Assembly (NCBI RefSeq): GCF_003362755.1
Contig: NZ_QKRA01000011.1
Location: 1 to 64,000, forward strand
Reading direction: 5' to 3'
From: Marinomonas piezotolerans
GTDB lineage: Bacteria > Pseudomonadota > Gammaproteobacteria > Pseudomonadales > Marinomonadaceae
DNA: 64,000 nucleotides
Below are positions 49,793 to 59,050 of this stretch, piece after piece. How positions within the stretch are numbered: position 1 is the stretch's first letter; each line of letters starts with the position of its first letter. A program made the translations under genes and the position numbers. The notes beneath the pieces are model-generated. The model made no database searches. It saw only the letters and a list, made by a program, of their open reading frames with translations, and was not told the origin of the DNA.

Positions 49793-51118
49793 CTAGCTCG
49801 CTGGTATCGAGAGTTTTTGGCCTACCCATATCACGTCATTTTTTAGAGTATTGGCTGCGCGTAGTGCTCCGAGAGAGACGCCATTTTTACGGGCGATTTC
49901 GGATAGAGTGTCTCCCTTGGAAACAGTATAGGTATAGCCACTTTTTTGTTTCTGTCGCCACGCAATATAAGAATCATCTGGAGGGTTCTTGGTAAAGAAA
50001 TCTTCCACCCCTTTTGCAATCGAATTGGCTAGACGTCTTCGATATGTACCACTAGAGAGATTTTTTGCCTCAGTTTTATTAGATACGAATCCCGTTTCAA
50101 TCAATATCGAAGGAATGTCAGGAGACTTAAGAACCACAAAACCCGCCTGCTGCACGGTATCTTTGTGCAACACAGCTACCCCTTTCATCTCACTAAGCAC
50201 TTGCGCCCCGATATCTAAACTCATTTGAATCGTCGAGTTCATTGACATATCCAACAAAACTTCTGCCAGCAGTTGATCCTTATCGTCCAGCGATATACCC
50301 CCAACTAAATCAGCAGATTGTTCCTGTTGAGCTAACCAGCGCCCCATTTCTGATGTTTTTCCGCCAAGAGACAGCGCCCAAACAGAGGCTCCACGAGCCG
50401 AAGCTTTAGTAAACGCATCAGCATGAATCGAGATAAGCAAATCTGCATTGGCCTCCCGAGCAATTCGAGATCGATCGCGAAGCTGCAAATATTCATCGGT
50501 TGACCTGGTTAACACAGCCTTCACACCTTGCAAAGCATTTAGACGTCGAGCCAACTCTTTACCGATTGATAAGACAATATCTTTTTCTCGAACATTGTAT
50601 TGCCCCAACGCTCCCGGATCCTTGCCACCATGGCCAGGATCGATAACCACGACGACATCTCGCTTTGCATTAGAAATAGAGGCAAGACTTTTTACCACCG
50701 TCGCAGTTTTTGGCTTTCCATACTCCAGTTCAACCATTATACGTGGGCCATAATCCCCCGCAGCAGAAAGCTCTGTTGTCTTTGCCTTTACTTGTTGATT
50801 GAGATCTAAGACAAAACGTACGCCGTTATCTCGCTTTGCATAGCGCACCCGTAACAGAACACTTGAGGAAAGTGCCGCAAGGTTATTCACGATTGCTTGG
50901 GATATGTCAGAATCGCTAATATCCAGCACTACACGATCAGGTTTGCTAAGCGTAAACATACGATGCTGAGCTTCAGCATTCAGCTCAAACACTAAACGCG
51001 TAACACCTGATTGCTGAGCAACACGAATATCCTTCACTTCAGCAGCATTAACAAATGCGCTAAAGATCAACAAAAGAACAGGCAACAAACAATAAACAGA
51101 AAAGATTTTTTTATACAT
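49793..51118 (-). CDS. amiB: N-acetylmuramoyl-L-alanine amidase AmiB
   Basis: AmiB cuts the MurNAc-L-Ala bond to separate daughter cells and is normally activated by EnvC or NlpD. The 441-residue protein has a signal peptide (KKIFSVYCLLPVLLLIFS, cleavage after VNA), an AMIN domain (about 28-125), an Amidase_3 zinc domain (about 157-370, IDPGHGGKDPGALG and SIHADAF), and a C-terminal LysM (about 393-440, YTVSKGDTLSEIARKNG). The catalytic Glu lies in LIETGFVSN. LysM at the C-terminus is typical of Pseudomonas-like AmiB. A fresh transcript probably starts in the 106-bp gap before it. Confidence 0.95.
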   Translation of the reverse strand: MYKKIFSVYCLLPVLLLIFSAFVNAAEVKDIRVAQQSGVTRLVFELNAEAQHRMFTLSKPDRVVLDISDSDISQAIVNNLAALSSSVLLRVRYAKRDNGVRFVLDLNQQVKAKTTELSAAGDYGPRIMVELEYGKPKTATVVKSLASISNAKRDVVVVIDPGHGGKDPGALGQYNVREKDIVLSIGKELARRLNALQGVKAVLTRSTDEYLQLRDRSRIAREANADLLISIHADAFTKASARGASVWALSLGGKTSEMGRWLAQQEQSADLVGGISLDDKDQLLAEVLLDMSMNSTIQMSLDIGAQVLSEMKGVAVLHKDTVQQAGFVVLKSPDIPSILIETGFVSNKTEAKNLSSGTYRRRLANSIAKGVEDFFTKNPPDDSYIAWRQKQKSGYTYTVSKGDTLSEIARKNGVSLGALRAANTLKNDVIWVGQKLSIPAS

Positions 51119-51194
51119 ATCAGACAGCTAGCTAGTATATGACCACACTATAACTGTTGGGGCGGGGGATCTCAACGAAACCGTAATAAGAGGC

Positions 51195-51219
51195 AAAAAA
51201 GGAGGCGCAAACCTCCTTT
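51195..51219 (-). terminator. Rho-independent terminator after tsaE
   Basis: The stem aaaggagg/cctccttt with a six-base loop runs into TTTTTT on the minus strand, five bases after the tsaE stop. It isolates nnr-tsaE from the amiB-mutL operon. Confidence 0.8.
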
Positions 51220-51224
51220 ATATT

Positions 51225-51692
51225 TTAGCTCGCAAGCTGCTCAATAATGCCATTGATTGCAACATCACCATATGCCGTTTTTGATTCTATGCTGACAGCT
51301 CGGCCAGAACGCACAAGATCTAAATGGACAATTATATCCGGTTCAGGCAAAACACCTTTTCCCATTTCCGCCCATTCTACGAGGCATAACACATCGTCAC
51401 GGAAATAATCACGAATCCCCATGTACTCAAGCTCTTCTGCATCACTAATACGATATAAATCAAAGTGGTACACTTCCCCGCCATCTAATTCGTATGGCTC
51501 TACTATCGTATAGGTTGGACTTTTTACAGGCCCAATATAGCCTAAACCACGTAACAGACCACGAACGAGCGTCGTTTTACCCATACCTAAATTGCCGTCC
51601 AAGTACACGACTCCGCCCTGTTTAAGCGCCCCCGCTAATTTCTCCCCAAAAAGCTCCATCGCTTCTTCGCCGAATATCTCTTTCTCTATCAT
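51225..51692 (-). CDS. tsaE: tRNA t6A biosynthesis ATPase TsaE
   Basis: TsaE works with TsaB and TsaD to make threonylcarbamoyl-A37 in ANN-decoding tRNAs. The 155-residue P-loop protein has GNLGMGKTTLVRG at about 33-45, the SPTYTIVEPY stretch, the HFDLYR motif and LVEWAEMG (Walker B-like). It follows nnr by 39 bp and is followed by a terminator. Adjacency to nnr and amiB is conserved. Confidence 0.95.
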   Translation of the reverse strand: MIEKEIFGEEAMELFGEKLAGALKQGGVVYLDGNLGMGKTTLVRGLLRGLGYIGPVKSPTYTIVEPYELDGGEVYHFDLYRISDAEELEYMGIRDYFRDDVLCLVEWAEMGKGVLPEPDIIVHLDLVRSGRAVSIESKTAYGDVAINGIIEQLAS

Positions 51693-51731
51693 TAATTTCT
51701 CACTTCTCTACACACACCGGTGTGCGCAAAA

Positions 51732-53213
51732 TCATTCCAAATAATCCAATAATTGGTAAGGCTGCATTGCAATGGCCCCCACCTGTTTTTCACAAGCTTT
51801 GCCAGCTTTGTTATGCCATGCGGCTGCTATCACTGCCGCTTCGAACGGGTCGGTATAATACGCCAAACAGCTACCGACTATGCCGCTCAAAATATCGCCT
51901 GAGCCCCCCTTCGCCAACCCTGGGCATGGCTGACCCACGATCATCACTTGACCAGACGGAGAAGCTACAACACTTGTTGCGCCTTTGAGTATCACTACAG
52001 ACAAGTAACGCTCAGCAATCCTCTTTGCCGCAGAAACAAGGTCGGATAGAACCTCCGATACAGTCCACCCCATCAATCTAGCCGCTTCACCAGGGTGTGG
52101 CGTCAACACCATTCGAGAGCGCTTTATCGGTTTTTTCATCAACCAATAAAGACCATCCGCATCGATAACGGCAGACACATCCTGATTTGAAAACTGATTC
52201 CAGGCTTCACTTGACCAAGCGGATTTACCTAACCCTGGCCCGATAACAACGACAGGTTGCTGCCCTCTAAGTGCCTGTGTTAGCGCCCCATCCTTATCAC
52301 ACAAGCACATTACATTAGGGTTACGTACTAACGAAGCACTTAGATGCCTTTCATGAGTGAATAGACTTACCGTCCCAGCTCCAGACTTGGCTGAGGCTTC
52401 ACTTGCCATAATCGCCGCCCCACCAAACCCTGCGTCTCCACCTATGACCGCAACGTGTCCATAAGTTCCCTTATGAGAATTAGGTAATCGTGAGCAGGGT
52501 AAATACTTTTCAAGGGCGGACGGATCAACAAAGTATGCCAGCGCCTGATCAGGCGCGTCCACAGCTTGCAGCGTCTCGATGACAATATCATGACAAGCAA
52601 CACTACCGTCCAGTAAATAGTGGCCTATTTTGTCTGCGATAAAACTGACCACCAAATCTGCGTGTACAACTGGACTCCCTATTCCACTGCAGGCATTCAG
52701 TCCACTAGGCGTATCAACACTAACAATCCAAGCCCCTTCATGGCGACAGTGATTCATTGTATCGACTGCTTGCTTATATTTTGCCGACAACGGAGGCTTA
52801 AAACCTATCCCCGTAACAGCATCTACAATCACTGTCCGGCTGACCGTACTCAGCTCATCCACCCCTTTTAATAGGGCGACTTGGTCATAATTAAGGGCGG
52901 CCTGTTCTGCACGTGCTGCATCGCCTGATCTGGGTGTTTCAGAAACATCGAAAATAGAGACAACCAAACCATCTTGCGCGGCTAATGCTGCGACGATAAA
53001 ACCATCTCCCCCATTATTTCCTCCACCTATAACGACATCTAAATGTGTCAACTTCGGGAAGCGACGTAATATATGTTGATACAACGCAGCCCCTGCACGC
53101 TGCATCATTGCGAAACTATTCCCTTCAGCCGCAAAGCTTGCTTGCTCTCTTCGTCGAATTGCAGCGATATCGAATAAAGGCGTAAGATACCTAGTTGGAA
53201 TTGAATTAATCAT
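51732..53213 (-). CDS. nnr: Bifunctional NAD(P)HX epimerase / dehydratase (YjeF-type)
   Basis: A repair enzyme that recycles hydrated NADH and NADPH. The 493-residue protein has an N-terminal NAXE epimerase (YjeF_N, about 10-215, GGGNNGGDGFIVAAL and VSVDTPSGLNA) and a C-terminal NAXD dehydratase (ribokinase-like, about 225-490, LTPHPGEAARL, LKGATSVV and GSGDILSGIVG with the catalytic Asp). Length is similar to E. coli YjeF (515). The start at 53213 has GGGAG seven bases before it; the ATG at 53237 is rejected because it has none. It is divergent from a TSUP permease by only 29 bp. The usual neighbour queG is absent. Confidence 0.94.
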   Translation of the reverse strand: MINSIPTRYLTPLFDIAAIRRREQASFAAEGNSFAMMQRAGAALYQHILRRFPKLTHLDVVIGGGNNGGDGFIVAALAAQDGLVVSIFDVSETPRSGDAARAEQAALNYDQVALLKGVDELSTVSRTVIVDAVTGIGFKPPLSAKYKQAVDTMNHCRHEGAWIVSVDTPSGLNACSGIGSPVVHADLVVSFIADKIGHYLLDGSVACHDIVIETLQAVDAPDQALAYFVDPSALEKYLPCSRLPNSHKGTYGHVAVIGGDAGFGGAAIMASEASAKSGAGTVSLFTHERHLSASLVRNPNVMCLCDKDGALTQALRGQQPVVVIGPGLGKSAWSSEAWNQFSNQDVSAVIDADGLYWLMKKPIKRSRMVLTPHPGEAARLMGWTVSEVLSDLVSAAKRIAERYLSVVILKGATSVVASPSGQVMIVGQPCPGLAKGGSGDILSGIVGSCLAYYTDPFEAAVIAAAWHNKAGKACEKQVGAIAMQPYQLLDYLE

Positions 53214-53242
53214 GGCGTCTCCCGACCCTAAAGGCATATATC

Positions 53243-53992
53243 ATGGATCTGTCACACAGCTTGCTCATAGGCGCCGCAGTATTGATAACAGGTATTTCAA
53301 AAGGCGGTTTTTCTGGTGCATTTGGAATTATCGCTGTCCCGCTAATATCACTCACAACTTCACCCATAACTGCTGCTGCAATCATGCTACCAATCCTCTG
53401 TATAATGGATCTGTTTACCATCCAAAAATTTTGGCGGAAATGGGACATAAAAGCCGTTCAATCAAGCATCCCTGCTGCGATAGTCGGTGTTGTTATTGCT
53501 TCACTCATCGCATCATGGGTGTCAGAAGCATTACTCAAGCTATTAGTCGGGAGTGTCGCCATTGGGTTTACACTCAATGCATGGCATGCCAAATATAAAC
53601 AACGAAAAAGCAATCCCCTAGGCGTAGCAGCTTCAAACTTTTGGTGCGCATTAGGCGGCTTTACCAGCTTCATCGCCCACGCAGGCGGTCCACCGATCAG
53701 CGTCTACTTATTACGCCTAAACCTAGATAAAACGGCCTATGTTGCATCGGCAGCCTTTATTTTTACCGCCATCAATTATGTAAAAATCATTCCTTATGCT
53801 TTTCTAGGGCAATTCAATACAGCCGTACTCTGGCAGTCATTTCTATTTATTCCGGTCGCTTTTATAGGCGTTCAACTGGGTGCGTGGATGCACTACAAAG
53901 TTGATCCAAAGCTGTTTTTCAAAATACTTTATATTTTCTTGTTCATCACTGGAGCAAAACTCATTTGGGACGGCGGAAGCGCACTATATTAA
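53243..53992 (+). CDS. TSUP/TauE-SafE family membrane permease
   Basis: A 249-residue integral membrane protein with about eight predicted segments, from the TauE/SafE (DUF81) family. ISKGGFSGAFGIIAVPLIS near the N-terminus and FTSFIAHAGGPPISVYLL in the middle are the duplicated family signature. Members export or import sulfonates, sulfite or organic acids, but the substrate cannot be told here. AAAGG precedes the ATG by about eight bases. It is transcribed divergently from nnr and faces convergent orn across 15 bp. It occupies the place where queG often sits, so it may be a local insertion. Confidence 0.85.
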   Translation: MDLSHSLLIGAAVLITGISKGGFSGAFGIIAVPLISLTTSPITAAAIMLPILCIMDLFTIQKFWRKWDIKAVQSSIPAAIVGVVIASLIASWVSEALLKLLVGSVAIGFTLNAWHAKYKQRKSNPLGVAASNFWCALGGFTSFIAHAGGPPISVYLLRLNLDKTAYVASAAFIFTAINYVKIIPYAFLGQFNTAVLWQSFLFIPVAFIGVQLGAWMHYKVDPKLFFKILYIFLFITGAKLIWDGGSALY

Positions 53993-54007
53993 CCGCCGCT
54001 ATAATAG

Positions 54008-54553
54008 CTATAGACCAAACATTGTTTTACGGTAATGCTTTAGCTCTTCAATAGACTCGACAATATCATCCAAAGCTAAATGCGCGCCCTTTTTCTCAAA
54101 CCCTTCCATCGCCTCAGGCTTCCAACGTCTTGCCAGCTCTTTAATCGTACTCACATCTAAATAGCGGTAATGAAAATAAGCTTCAAGCGCTGGCATATAC
54201 TTGTACAAAAAGCGGCGATCCTGACCAACGCTGTTACCACATATCGGCGACTTACCAGCAGGAACAAATTGCTCTAGAAAAGCAATCGTTTGCCGCTCTG
54301 CTTCGGACATCGAAATATTAGAGTTAATCACACGATCAGTTAAGCCTGAGGCACCATGATGCTGCGTACACCACTCATCCATCGCATCCATGACATTTTT
54401 TTCTTGATGAATCGCTAAATTCGGACCTTCCCCTAAGACATTTAGGTCTTTATCAGTGACGATGGTAGCGATCTCAATGATCGTATCGGTATCTGGCTCA
54501 AGCCCCGTCATTTCAAGGTCAATCCAAATGAGATTGTCTTCGCTGTAACTCAT
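54008..54553 (-). CDS. orn: Oligoribonuclease
   Basis: Orn is the DEDDh 3'-5' exonuclease that turns di- to pentaribonucleotides, including pGpG, into mononucleotides. The 181-residue length matches E. coli. [16 protein letters not shown] at the N-terminus holds the DxE residues, SVGQDRRFL the second Asp, and [14 protein letters not shown] the His and final Asp. It is essential in many gammaproteobacteria. It is also relevant to the c-di-GMP turnover expected from the diguanylate cyclase in this window. It is divergent from rsgA by 72 bp. Confidence 0.97.
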   Translation of the reverse strand: MSYSEDNLIWIDLEMTGLEPDTDTIIEIATIVTDKDLNVLGEGPNLAIHQEKNVMDAMDEWCTQHHGASGLTDRVINSNISMSEAERQTIAFLEQFVPAGKSPICGNSVGQDRRFLYKYMPALEAYFHYRYLDVSTIKELARRWKPEAMEGFEKKGAHLALDDIVESIEELKHYRKTMFGL

Positions 54554-54625
54554 AACACTCTATCCTGTATTTTATATGCTAGCCATTATACTCTATGCGT
54601 TTAAATTAACGACCCACCAAGAAGC

Positions 54626-55660
54626 ATGTCTAAACGAAAGCTTACGAAACAACAAGCATGGCGTATCGAGCGCATTCATAAAGAGCGTATGGAACGCACC
54701 CATAAACGTGCTGAAAAAGCGGAAGAAACGCTGCAGTCATCAGATCTTGGCCCCGAGACAGAAGGCATTATCATCTCTCATTTTGGCACTCAAGTAGAAG
54801 TTGAAGGCACGCAAGAGCCTTTTGTGGGCTTGAATACGCGCTGTAACATGCGGGCAAACTTAGGGCAACTTGTTACCGGGGATAAAGTGGTATGGCGCCC
54901 GAAACACAATGATGGCGGGGTTGTCGTGGCTCGGGGTGACCGTGAAACCTTATTGCAGCGACCGGACATGCACGGTCGCTTAAAACCTGTCGCGGCCAAT
55001 ATCGATGCTATTGTCGTTGTTATTGCTGCGGAGCCAGTCCCTCATGCTAACCTCATTGATCGTTATTTAGTCGCTGCTGAAACCGTAGATATACCTCCGG
55101 TCATTCTCCTTAACAAATGCGATTTGATCGATCAATCAAATGAGGCTCAATTGAACGCGCTATTGCAAACTTATAGCGACTTGGGTTACCGAGTGATCCG
55201 CACCTCGACAAAAAACGAACAGATGATGTCCGAGTTGGATGAATTTCTTCAGGATAAAATCAGCGTCTTCGTTGGCCAATCGGGTGTGGGGAAATCTTCG
55301 CTTATCAGCACACTACTTCCTGGCGTCGACATCAGTGTTGGGGAGCTGTCTCAGAAACGAAAAAAAGGCACTCATACCACTACAACCGCTCGCTTATTCC
55401 ATATGCCAATTGGGGGAGACTTAATTGACTCACCAGGGATACGAGAATTTGGTTTATGGCACATTAGTGAAGATGAGTTATTAGAAGGCTTTGTCGAGTT
55501 TCGCCCCCATCTAGGATACTGCAAATTTCGAGACTGTTCGCACGAACAAGAGCCAGGATGCGCTATCAGAGCGGCTTTAGAAGATGGCGATATCACACCT
55601 CACCGATTCGAAAGCTACTTACGTATTCGTCAATCTATAAGAGATAATGACGCATTCTAA
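54626..55660 (+). CDS. rsgA: Ribosome small subunit GTPase RsgA
   Basis: RsgA is a circularly permuted GTPase that helps the last steps of 30S assembly. The 344-residue protein has an OB-fold N-terminal part (about 40-115), G4 NKCD at 163-166, G1 GQSGVGKSS at 217-225, G3 DSPG at 268-271, and the C-terminal zinc region CKFRDCSHEQEPGC. The order G4-G1-G3 is the hallmark of permutation. It is divergent from orn, and its 3' end overlaps the end of motB by four bases on the opposite strand. Confidence 0.97.
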   Translation: MSKRKLTKQQAWRIERIHKERMERTHKRAEKAEETLQSSDLGPETEGIIISHFGTQVEVEGTQEPFVGLNTRCNMRANLGQLVTGDKVVWRPKHNDGGVVVARGDRETLLQRPDMHGRLKPVAANIDAIVVVIAAEPVPHANLIDRYLVAAETVDIPPVILLNKCDLIDQSNEAQLNALLQTYSDLGYRVIRTSTKNEQMMSELDEFLQDKISVFVGQSGVGKSSLISTLLPGVDISVGELSQKRKKGTHTTTTARLFHMPIGGDLIDSPGIREFGLWHISEDELLEGFVEFRPHLGYCKFRDCSHEQEPGCAIRAALEDGDITPHRFESYLRIRQSIRDNDAF

Positions 55661-56559
55661 AACACATCACTGGGCGCAAGATCGGGAGATAACTCGGCTT
55701 GCTCTCCGCCGAAACGACGGCGATTCTGAGACAGCAAGCGCCGGTACGCCTCATCGGTTAACAATGTTATGGTTACTCTTCGGTTCTCGGGGCTCGTCGG
55801 CTCCCACCGATTGTATGGCACAGTATCAGCTAACCCTATCACTTGCGCTATTCTACGCGCGCTTAGGCCGCCTTCTAAAAGTGCATCTTTTGCTGAGTTT
55901 GCTCGAGCACTCGACAAATCCCAATTATCTATAAACAGGCCGCCAGCATAGGCGGCAGAATCCGTATGACCCGTAATGACAATAGGGCGATCAGTTCTAC
56001 CAAACACCGAGGCCATTGATAGGAGTGTTGCCTCCATATCTGGGACCAGCCGTGAACTACCAAGTTCGAACATAGGCTTATCAGGGTCATCAATCAATGT
56101 GATCCTGACGCCTTCCGGCGTGATTTCGATACGCATATTGTTATCTTCAGACTGGAAGAACTCAATATTTTGGAGTTCTTCCTCCAACATCGCATTCATT
56201 TTCTCAAGCTCTTCACCGTTATTACCTTCACGCTTTTCCTGCTCATCCGTCATATCTGGGGTACTACCAGGCTCGGGCAAATCTAAATCCAACTTTTGCT
56301 CAGCGCTCATAGCAGGACTACCGCCTAAATCTATGGGCTTATTGCTATAACCCGCTGTAGACATGCCAGCCGGATCATTGAAATAGCCTTCAATCGCAGC
56401 TAACTCTTCAGGGGAGGCGACATTAATAATCCACAACACCAAAAAAAACGCCATCATCGCTAACGCAAAATCAGCCAACGCTATTTTCCAGGCGCCACCA
56501 TGATGACCACCCTTCTTAACTTTCTTTACTCGGCGAATAATTAGGTCATTCTGCTTCAC
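55657..56559 (-). CDS. motB: Flagellar motor stator protein MotB
   Basis: MotB anchors the stator to peptidoglycan and forms the ion channel with MotA. The 300-residue protein has a short cytoplasmic N-terminus, one membrane helix (WKIALADFALAMMAFFLVLWIINV) whose Asp in ALADF fits the essential ion-binding Asp, a plug/linker near 55-125, and an OmpA-like domain (about 155-285, with TGHTDSAAYAGG and LSSARANSAKDALL). The start is GTG at 56559 with AGGGGG upstream. It is eight bp after motA. No other flagellar gene is in the window. Confidence 0.95.
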   Translation of the reverse strand: MKQNDLIIRRVKKVKKGGHHGGAWKIALADFALAMMAFFLVLWIINVASPEELAAIEGYFNDPAGMSTAGYSNKPIDLGGSPAMSAEQKLDLDLPEPGSTPDMTDEQEKREGNNGEELEKMNAMLEEELQNIEFFQSEDNNMRIEITPEGVRITLIDDPDKPMFELGSSRLVPDMEATLLSMASVFGRTDRPIVITGHTDSAAYAGGLFIDNWDLSSARANSAKDALLEGGLSARRIAQVIGLADTVPYNRWEPTSPENRRVTITLLTDEAYRRLLSQNRRRFGGEQAELSPDLAPSDVF

Positions 56560-56567
56560 ATTGCCCC

Positions 56568-57422
56568 CTAGCGATACTGCTTCACAAGCTCACTTAACTC
56601 TATGAAGCTAGGTCTCATGTGTAGAGGTAACATTTTACGTCCTGCCTCAGCGCAGACCGTCGGCGGGTGCCCCGCCGCCATGGCATTAAGGCAGGCTTTG
56701 AGACACAAATAGGATTGAAACTCTTGTTCTCCCAAGCGCTCCAGATGTGCCGAAACTGGCCCTACAAACCCGTATGCAAAGAAAATCCCTAGGAAGGTTC
56801 CGACGAGTGCGGCGGCAACATGCGTTCCAATCTCATCCATAGGGCCTCCGATGGCTCCCATCGTTATGACAATCCCTAGCACGGCGGCTACGATACCAAA
56901 GCCTGGCAACCCTTCCGCGACTCGATTGACCGCGTGGCTTGGTGCCACGAGCTCTTCCTGTATCAGCTCTAATTCGGCATCCATCATGGCTTCAAATTCG
57001 TGCACGGGCAGCCCCGTCATGGTGTATACACGGTAGTTGTCAGTAAAAAATTCTACCAAAGCATGATCCCTTAACACATCGGGAAACCGGCTAAATAAAT
57101 CACTTTCGAAAGGTGCTTCAATATCCTGTTCTATCGCCAACAACCCCTCTTGGCGGCTGCGCTGAAAGATAGAATAAACACATCCTAACAACTGCACCTG
57201 AAACGCAGTGTTGTGTCGACTACCTACAATAATTTGGGGTAACAGCTTAGCAGTTTGTATTTGCAGAGAAAGTGGATTGGCAATAAAAAATGCCCCTAAA
57301 GCCGAACCAACAATGATCAAAACTTCAAAGGGTTGCCACAGCGCCAACATTTCACCGTGGGAAGCAATATAGCCAGTCACCACACTGACTATTACGACTA
57401 GCATTCCAGCTAAAACAAACAT
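56568..57422 (-). CDS. motA: Flagellar motor stator protein MotA
   Basis: MotA is the multi-pass stator subunit that converts ion flow to torque. The 284-residue protein has four hydrophobic segments, including two near the N-terminus (MFVLAGMLVVIVSVVTGYIA and FEVLIIVGSALGAFFIA). The PGFGIVAAVLGIVITMG segment contains a Pro matching the conserved Pro173 of E. coli, and VGTFLGIFFAYGFVGP contains a second conserved Pro. A large cytoplasmic loop holds the charged residues that contact FliG. The pair lies between rsgA and the HDOD gene. Proton or sodium use is not determined. Confidence 0.95.
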   Translation of the reverse strand: MFVLAGMLVVIVSVVTGYIASHGEMLALWQPFEVLIIVGSALGAFFIANPLSLQIQTAKLLPQIIVGSRHNTAFQVQLLGCVYSIFQRSRQEGLLAIEQDIEAPFESDLFSRFPDVLRDHALVEFFTDNYRVYTMTGLPVHEFEAMMDAELELIQEELVAPSHAVNRVAEGLPGFGIVAAVLGIVITMGAIGGPMDEIGTHVAAALVGTFLGIFFAYGFVGPVSAHLERLGEQEFQSYLCLKACLNAMAAGHPPTVCAEAGRKMLPLHMRPSFIELSELVKQYR

Positions 57423-57552
57423 AATGCAATCCTATTTTTCGACGGTGTATGCTCACCCAATAATATAAAGTATGATTAAACCAATCATGCACGTTTATTA
57501 ATTTATGTGCATTAATAACTTAACATTGCCTGAGCCTTAAATGTAACGAGCT

Positions 57553-59037
57553 ATGAAGAACAAGTCACCCTCTGGCCTAACCGAATGGCTACTTTATCTG
57601 CAAGATCGGAAGCTTCCAGCTAGCTCTGACAACATAGCCAAGCTTAAGAAGCAGATAAAGTCGCCTGATGAAACGCTAGACCGCATGCAAAATAATATTG
57701 CCTCGGAACCAATGCTGGCGTTCTCGATACTCAACCAAGCCAATAAGATTGTTGAGTACAAGCGTAATGACATCAAAAGCCCGATTCACGCTGCGTCAAT
57801 GATTGGCATGAAGGGTATCTCAGGAGTGTTTGACTCATTAGAAGCCTACACATTCTCACGCAAAAATCTGGCGCATACTGCTTTTTGGCGCGAAGTACAA
57901 ATCAGTTACGAAGCCGCAGCCATGGCGCGACAATGGGCGATTGAAAAGAAAATCAGTCATGTTGAAGATATATACTGGATAACGTTCTTCCGCGATGCCG
58001 TACGCTGGCTGCTTTGGTATCACGCACACGATGTTATGCAAGAGCTTATGCGCCGCATCCGTAAAGGAGGAGAATCTGCATCTGCGTGCGAAATCGCCCT
58101 GCTCGGCTGTCGTATCGATGAACTCAGCACTGAGCTGTTTAAGGTTTGGAAAGTCCCCCAAGTCATCATAGATTCATTCTTAACCGACCACATCCCGACA
58201 GCAGAAGAGCTGCAATCGATCGCGCGACTCACCCATACTCCAGAGCAACTCCCCGGTTTTGCCGAAGACAAACGCATCACAATCATCATGAATGGGCCGC
58301 TGATTTTAGCTTATTGTGCCAGCCGCATCGCTCAAGAAGCCAATATCATGGGATGGGGTAGCAAAAACCTGCCGTTCTTTTATCGTGTTATTGCGGCCAT
58401 CATACACATCAAACTCGGTGATGCGATCCAGCTGACACACTTCTCAGTTACGATGGCTGCGCGCGAGTTTAGCATCGATGCAAAGCCAAGCTTAGCATCA
58501 CAACTGCTCTCTCCCTTGCTATATACCCATTCATCGAAATCACAAAAAAGTGCCCCAACCATTGTCAGAACCAAACTGTCTCCCTTAGATCGGCTTGAGC
58601 AAAAACTAAAAGGCATAACCGACTCTAAGCAACGTACTACCATCGCAATGAAAGCACTGTTGAGCCTATTCAAAGGGAGTTCTGACCAAGTACTTATTTT
58701 GCGGTACGATAGAAGCCAAAATAAACTCTCACCGATGCTACAGTTCGGTTACGATGTCCCCCTGCTTAAGCAAGTCAAATGGGGCATTGATAATCCAGTA
58801 ATGAGCAAGCTTATAAGTAAACGTGTCGCGGTTCACTTTAATGACACCAAGCTCAACAGCATGCTTAAACAGATGCCTGAGAATGCTGGCCGCTTGTTTA
58901 CTAACGAACAACATTTATTTCTGGCGTCGTCGCCTGTCTCCGATAACGAAACCTATATTTATTGGCTGGCTGGCAAGGTTGCCCTTAGCCAAGACCAATT
59001 TGATACATTCAAACGAGTGATAAAACTCGCCGACTAA
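57553..59037 (+). CDS. HDOD-domain signalling protein
   Basis: A 494-residue cytoplasmic protein. The N-terminal half is an HDOD domain (about 15-225; SEPMLAFSILNQANKIVEYKRN, SPIHAASMIGMKGI), a degenerate relative of HD phosphohydrolases in which most metal-binding residues are missing. Such domains act in signalling, often with c-di-GMP or motility. A middle region (about 230-340) is followed by a C-terminal region of about 130 residues that resembles a GAF-type fold in hydrophobic pattern only. It is divergent from motA (130 bp) and 13 bp before psd, so co-transcription with psd is likely. Function unknown. Confidence 0.8.
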   Translation: MKNKSPSGLTEWLLYLQDRKLPASSDNIAKLKKQIKSPDETLDRMQNNIASEPMLAFSILNQANKIVEYKRNDIKSPIHAASMIGMKGISGVFDSLEAYTFSRKNLAHTAFWREVQISYEAAAMARQWAIEKKISHVEDIYWITFFRDAVRWLLWYHAHDVMQELMRRIRKGGESASACEIALLGCRIDELSTELFKVWKVPQVIIDSFLTDHIPTAEELQSIARLTHTPEQLPGFAEDKRITIIMNGPLILAYCASRIAQEANIMGWGSKNLPFFYRVIAAIIHIKLGDAIQLTHFSVTMAAREFSIDAKPSLASQLLSPLLYTHSSKSQKSAPTIVRTKLSPLDRLEQKLKGITDSKQRTTIAMKALLSLFKGSSDQVLILRYDRSQNKLSPMLQFGYDVPLLKQVKWGIDNPVMSKLISKRVAVHFNDTKLNSMLKQMPENAGRLFTNEQHLFLASSPVSDNETYIYWLAGKVALSQDQFDTFKRVIKLAD

Positions 59038-59050
59038 TGGAACCACCACT

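Noticed and set aside
49433-49846. A 137-residue plus-strand reading frame antisense to mutL
   Set aside because: It lies opposite conserved MutL ATPase codons and is Ser/Arg-rich, as expected for a shadow frame; no ribosome site or protein pattern was seen.
55647-55934. A 95-residue plus-strand frame after rsgA
   Set aside because: It is antisense to motB codons and has no ribosome site; the motB reading is clear.
57423-57552. A sigma28 (FliA) promoter for motAB
   Set aside because: I looked for TAAA-N15-GCCGATAA and found only a weak CCGTCGAA match without a properly spaced -35, so I do not call it.
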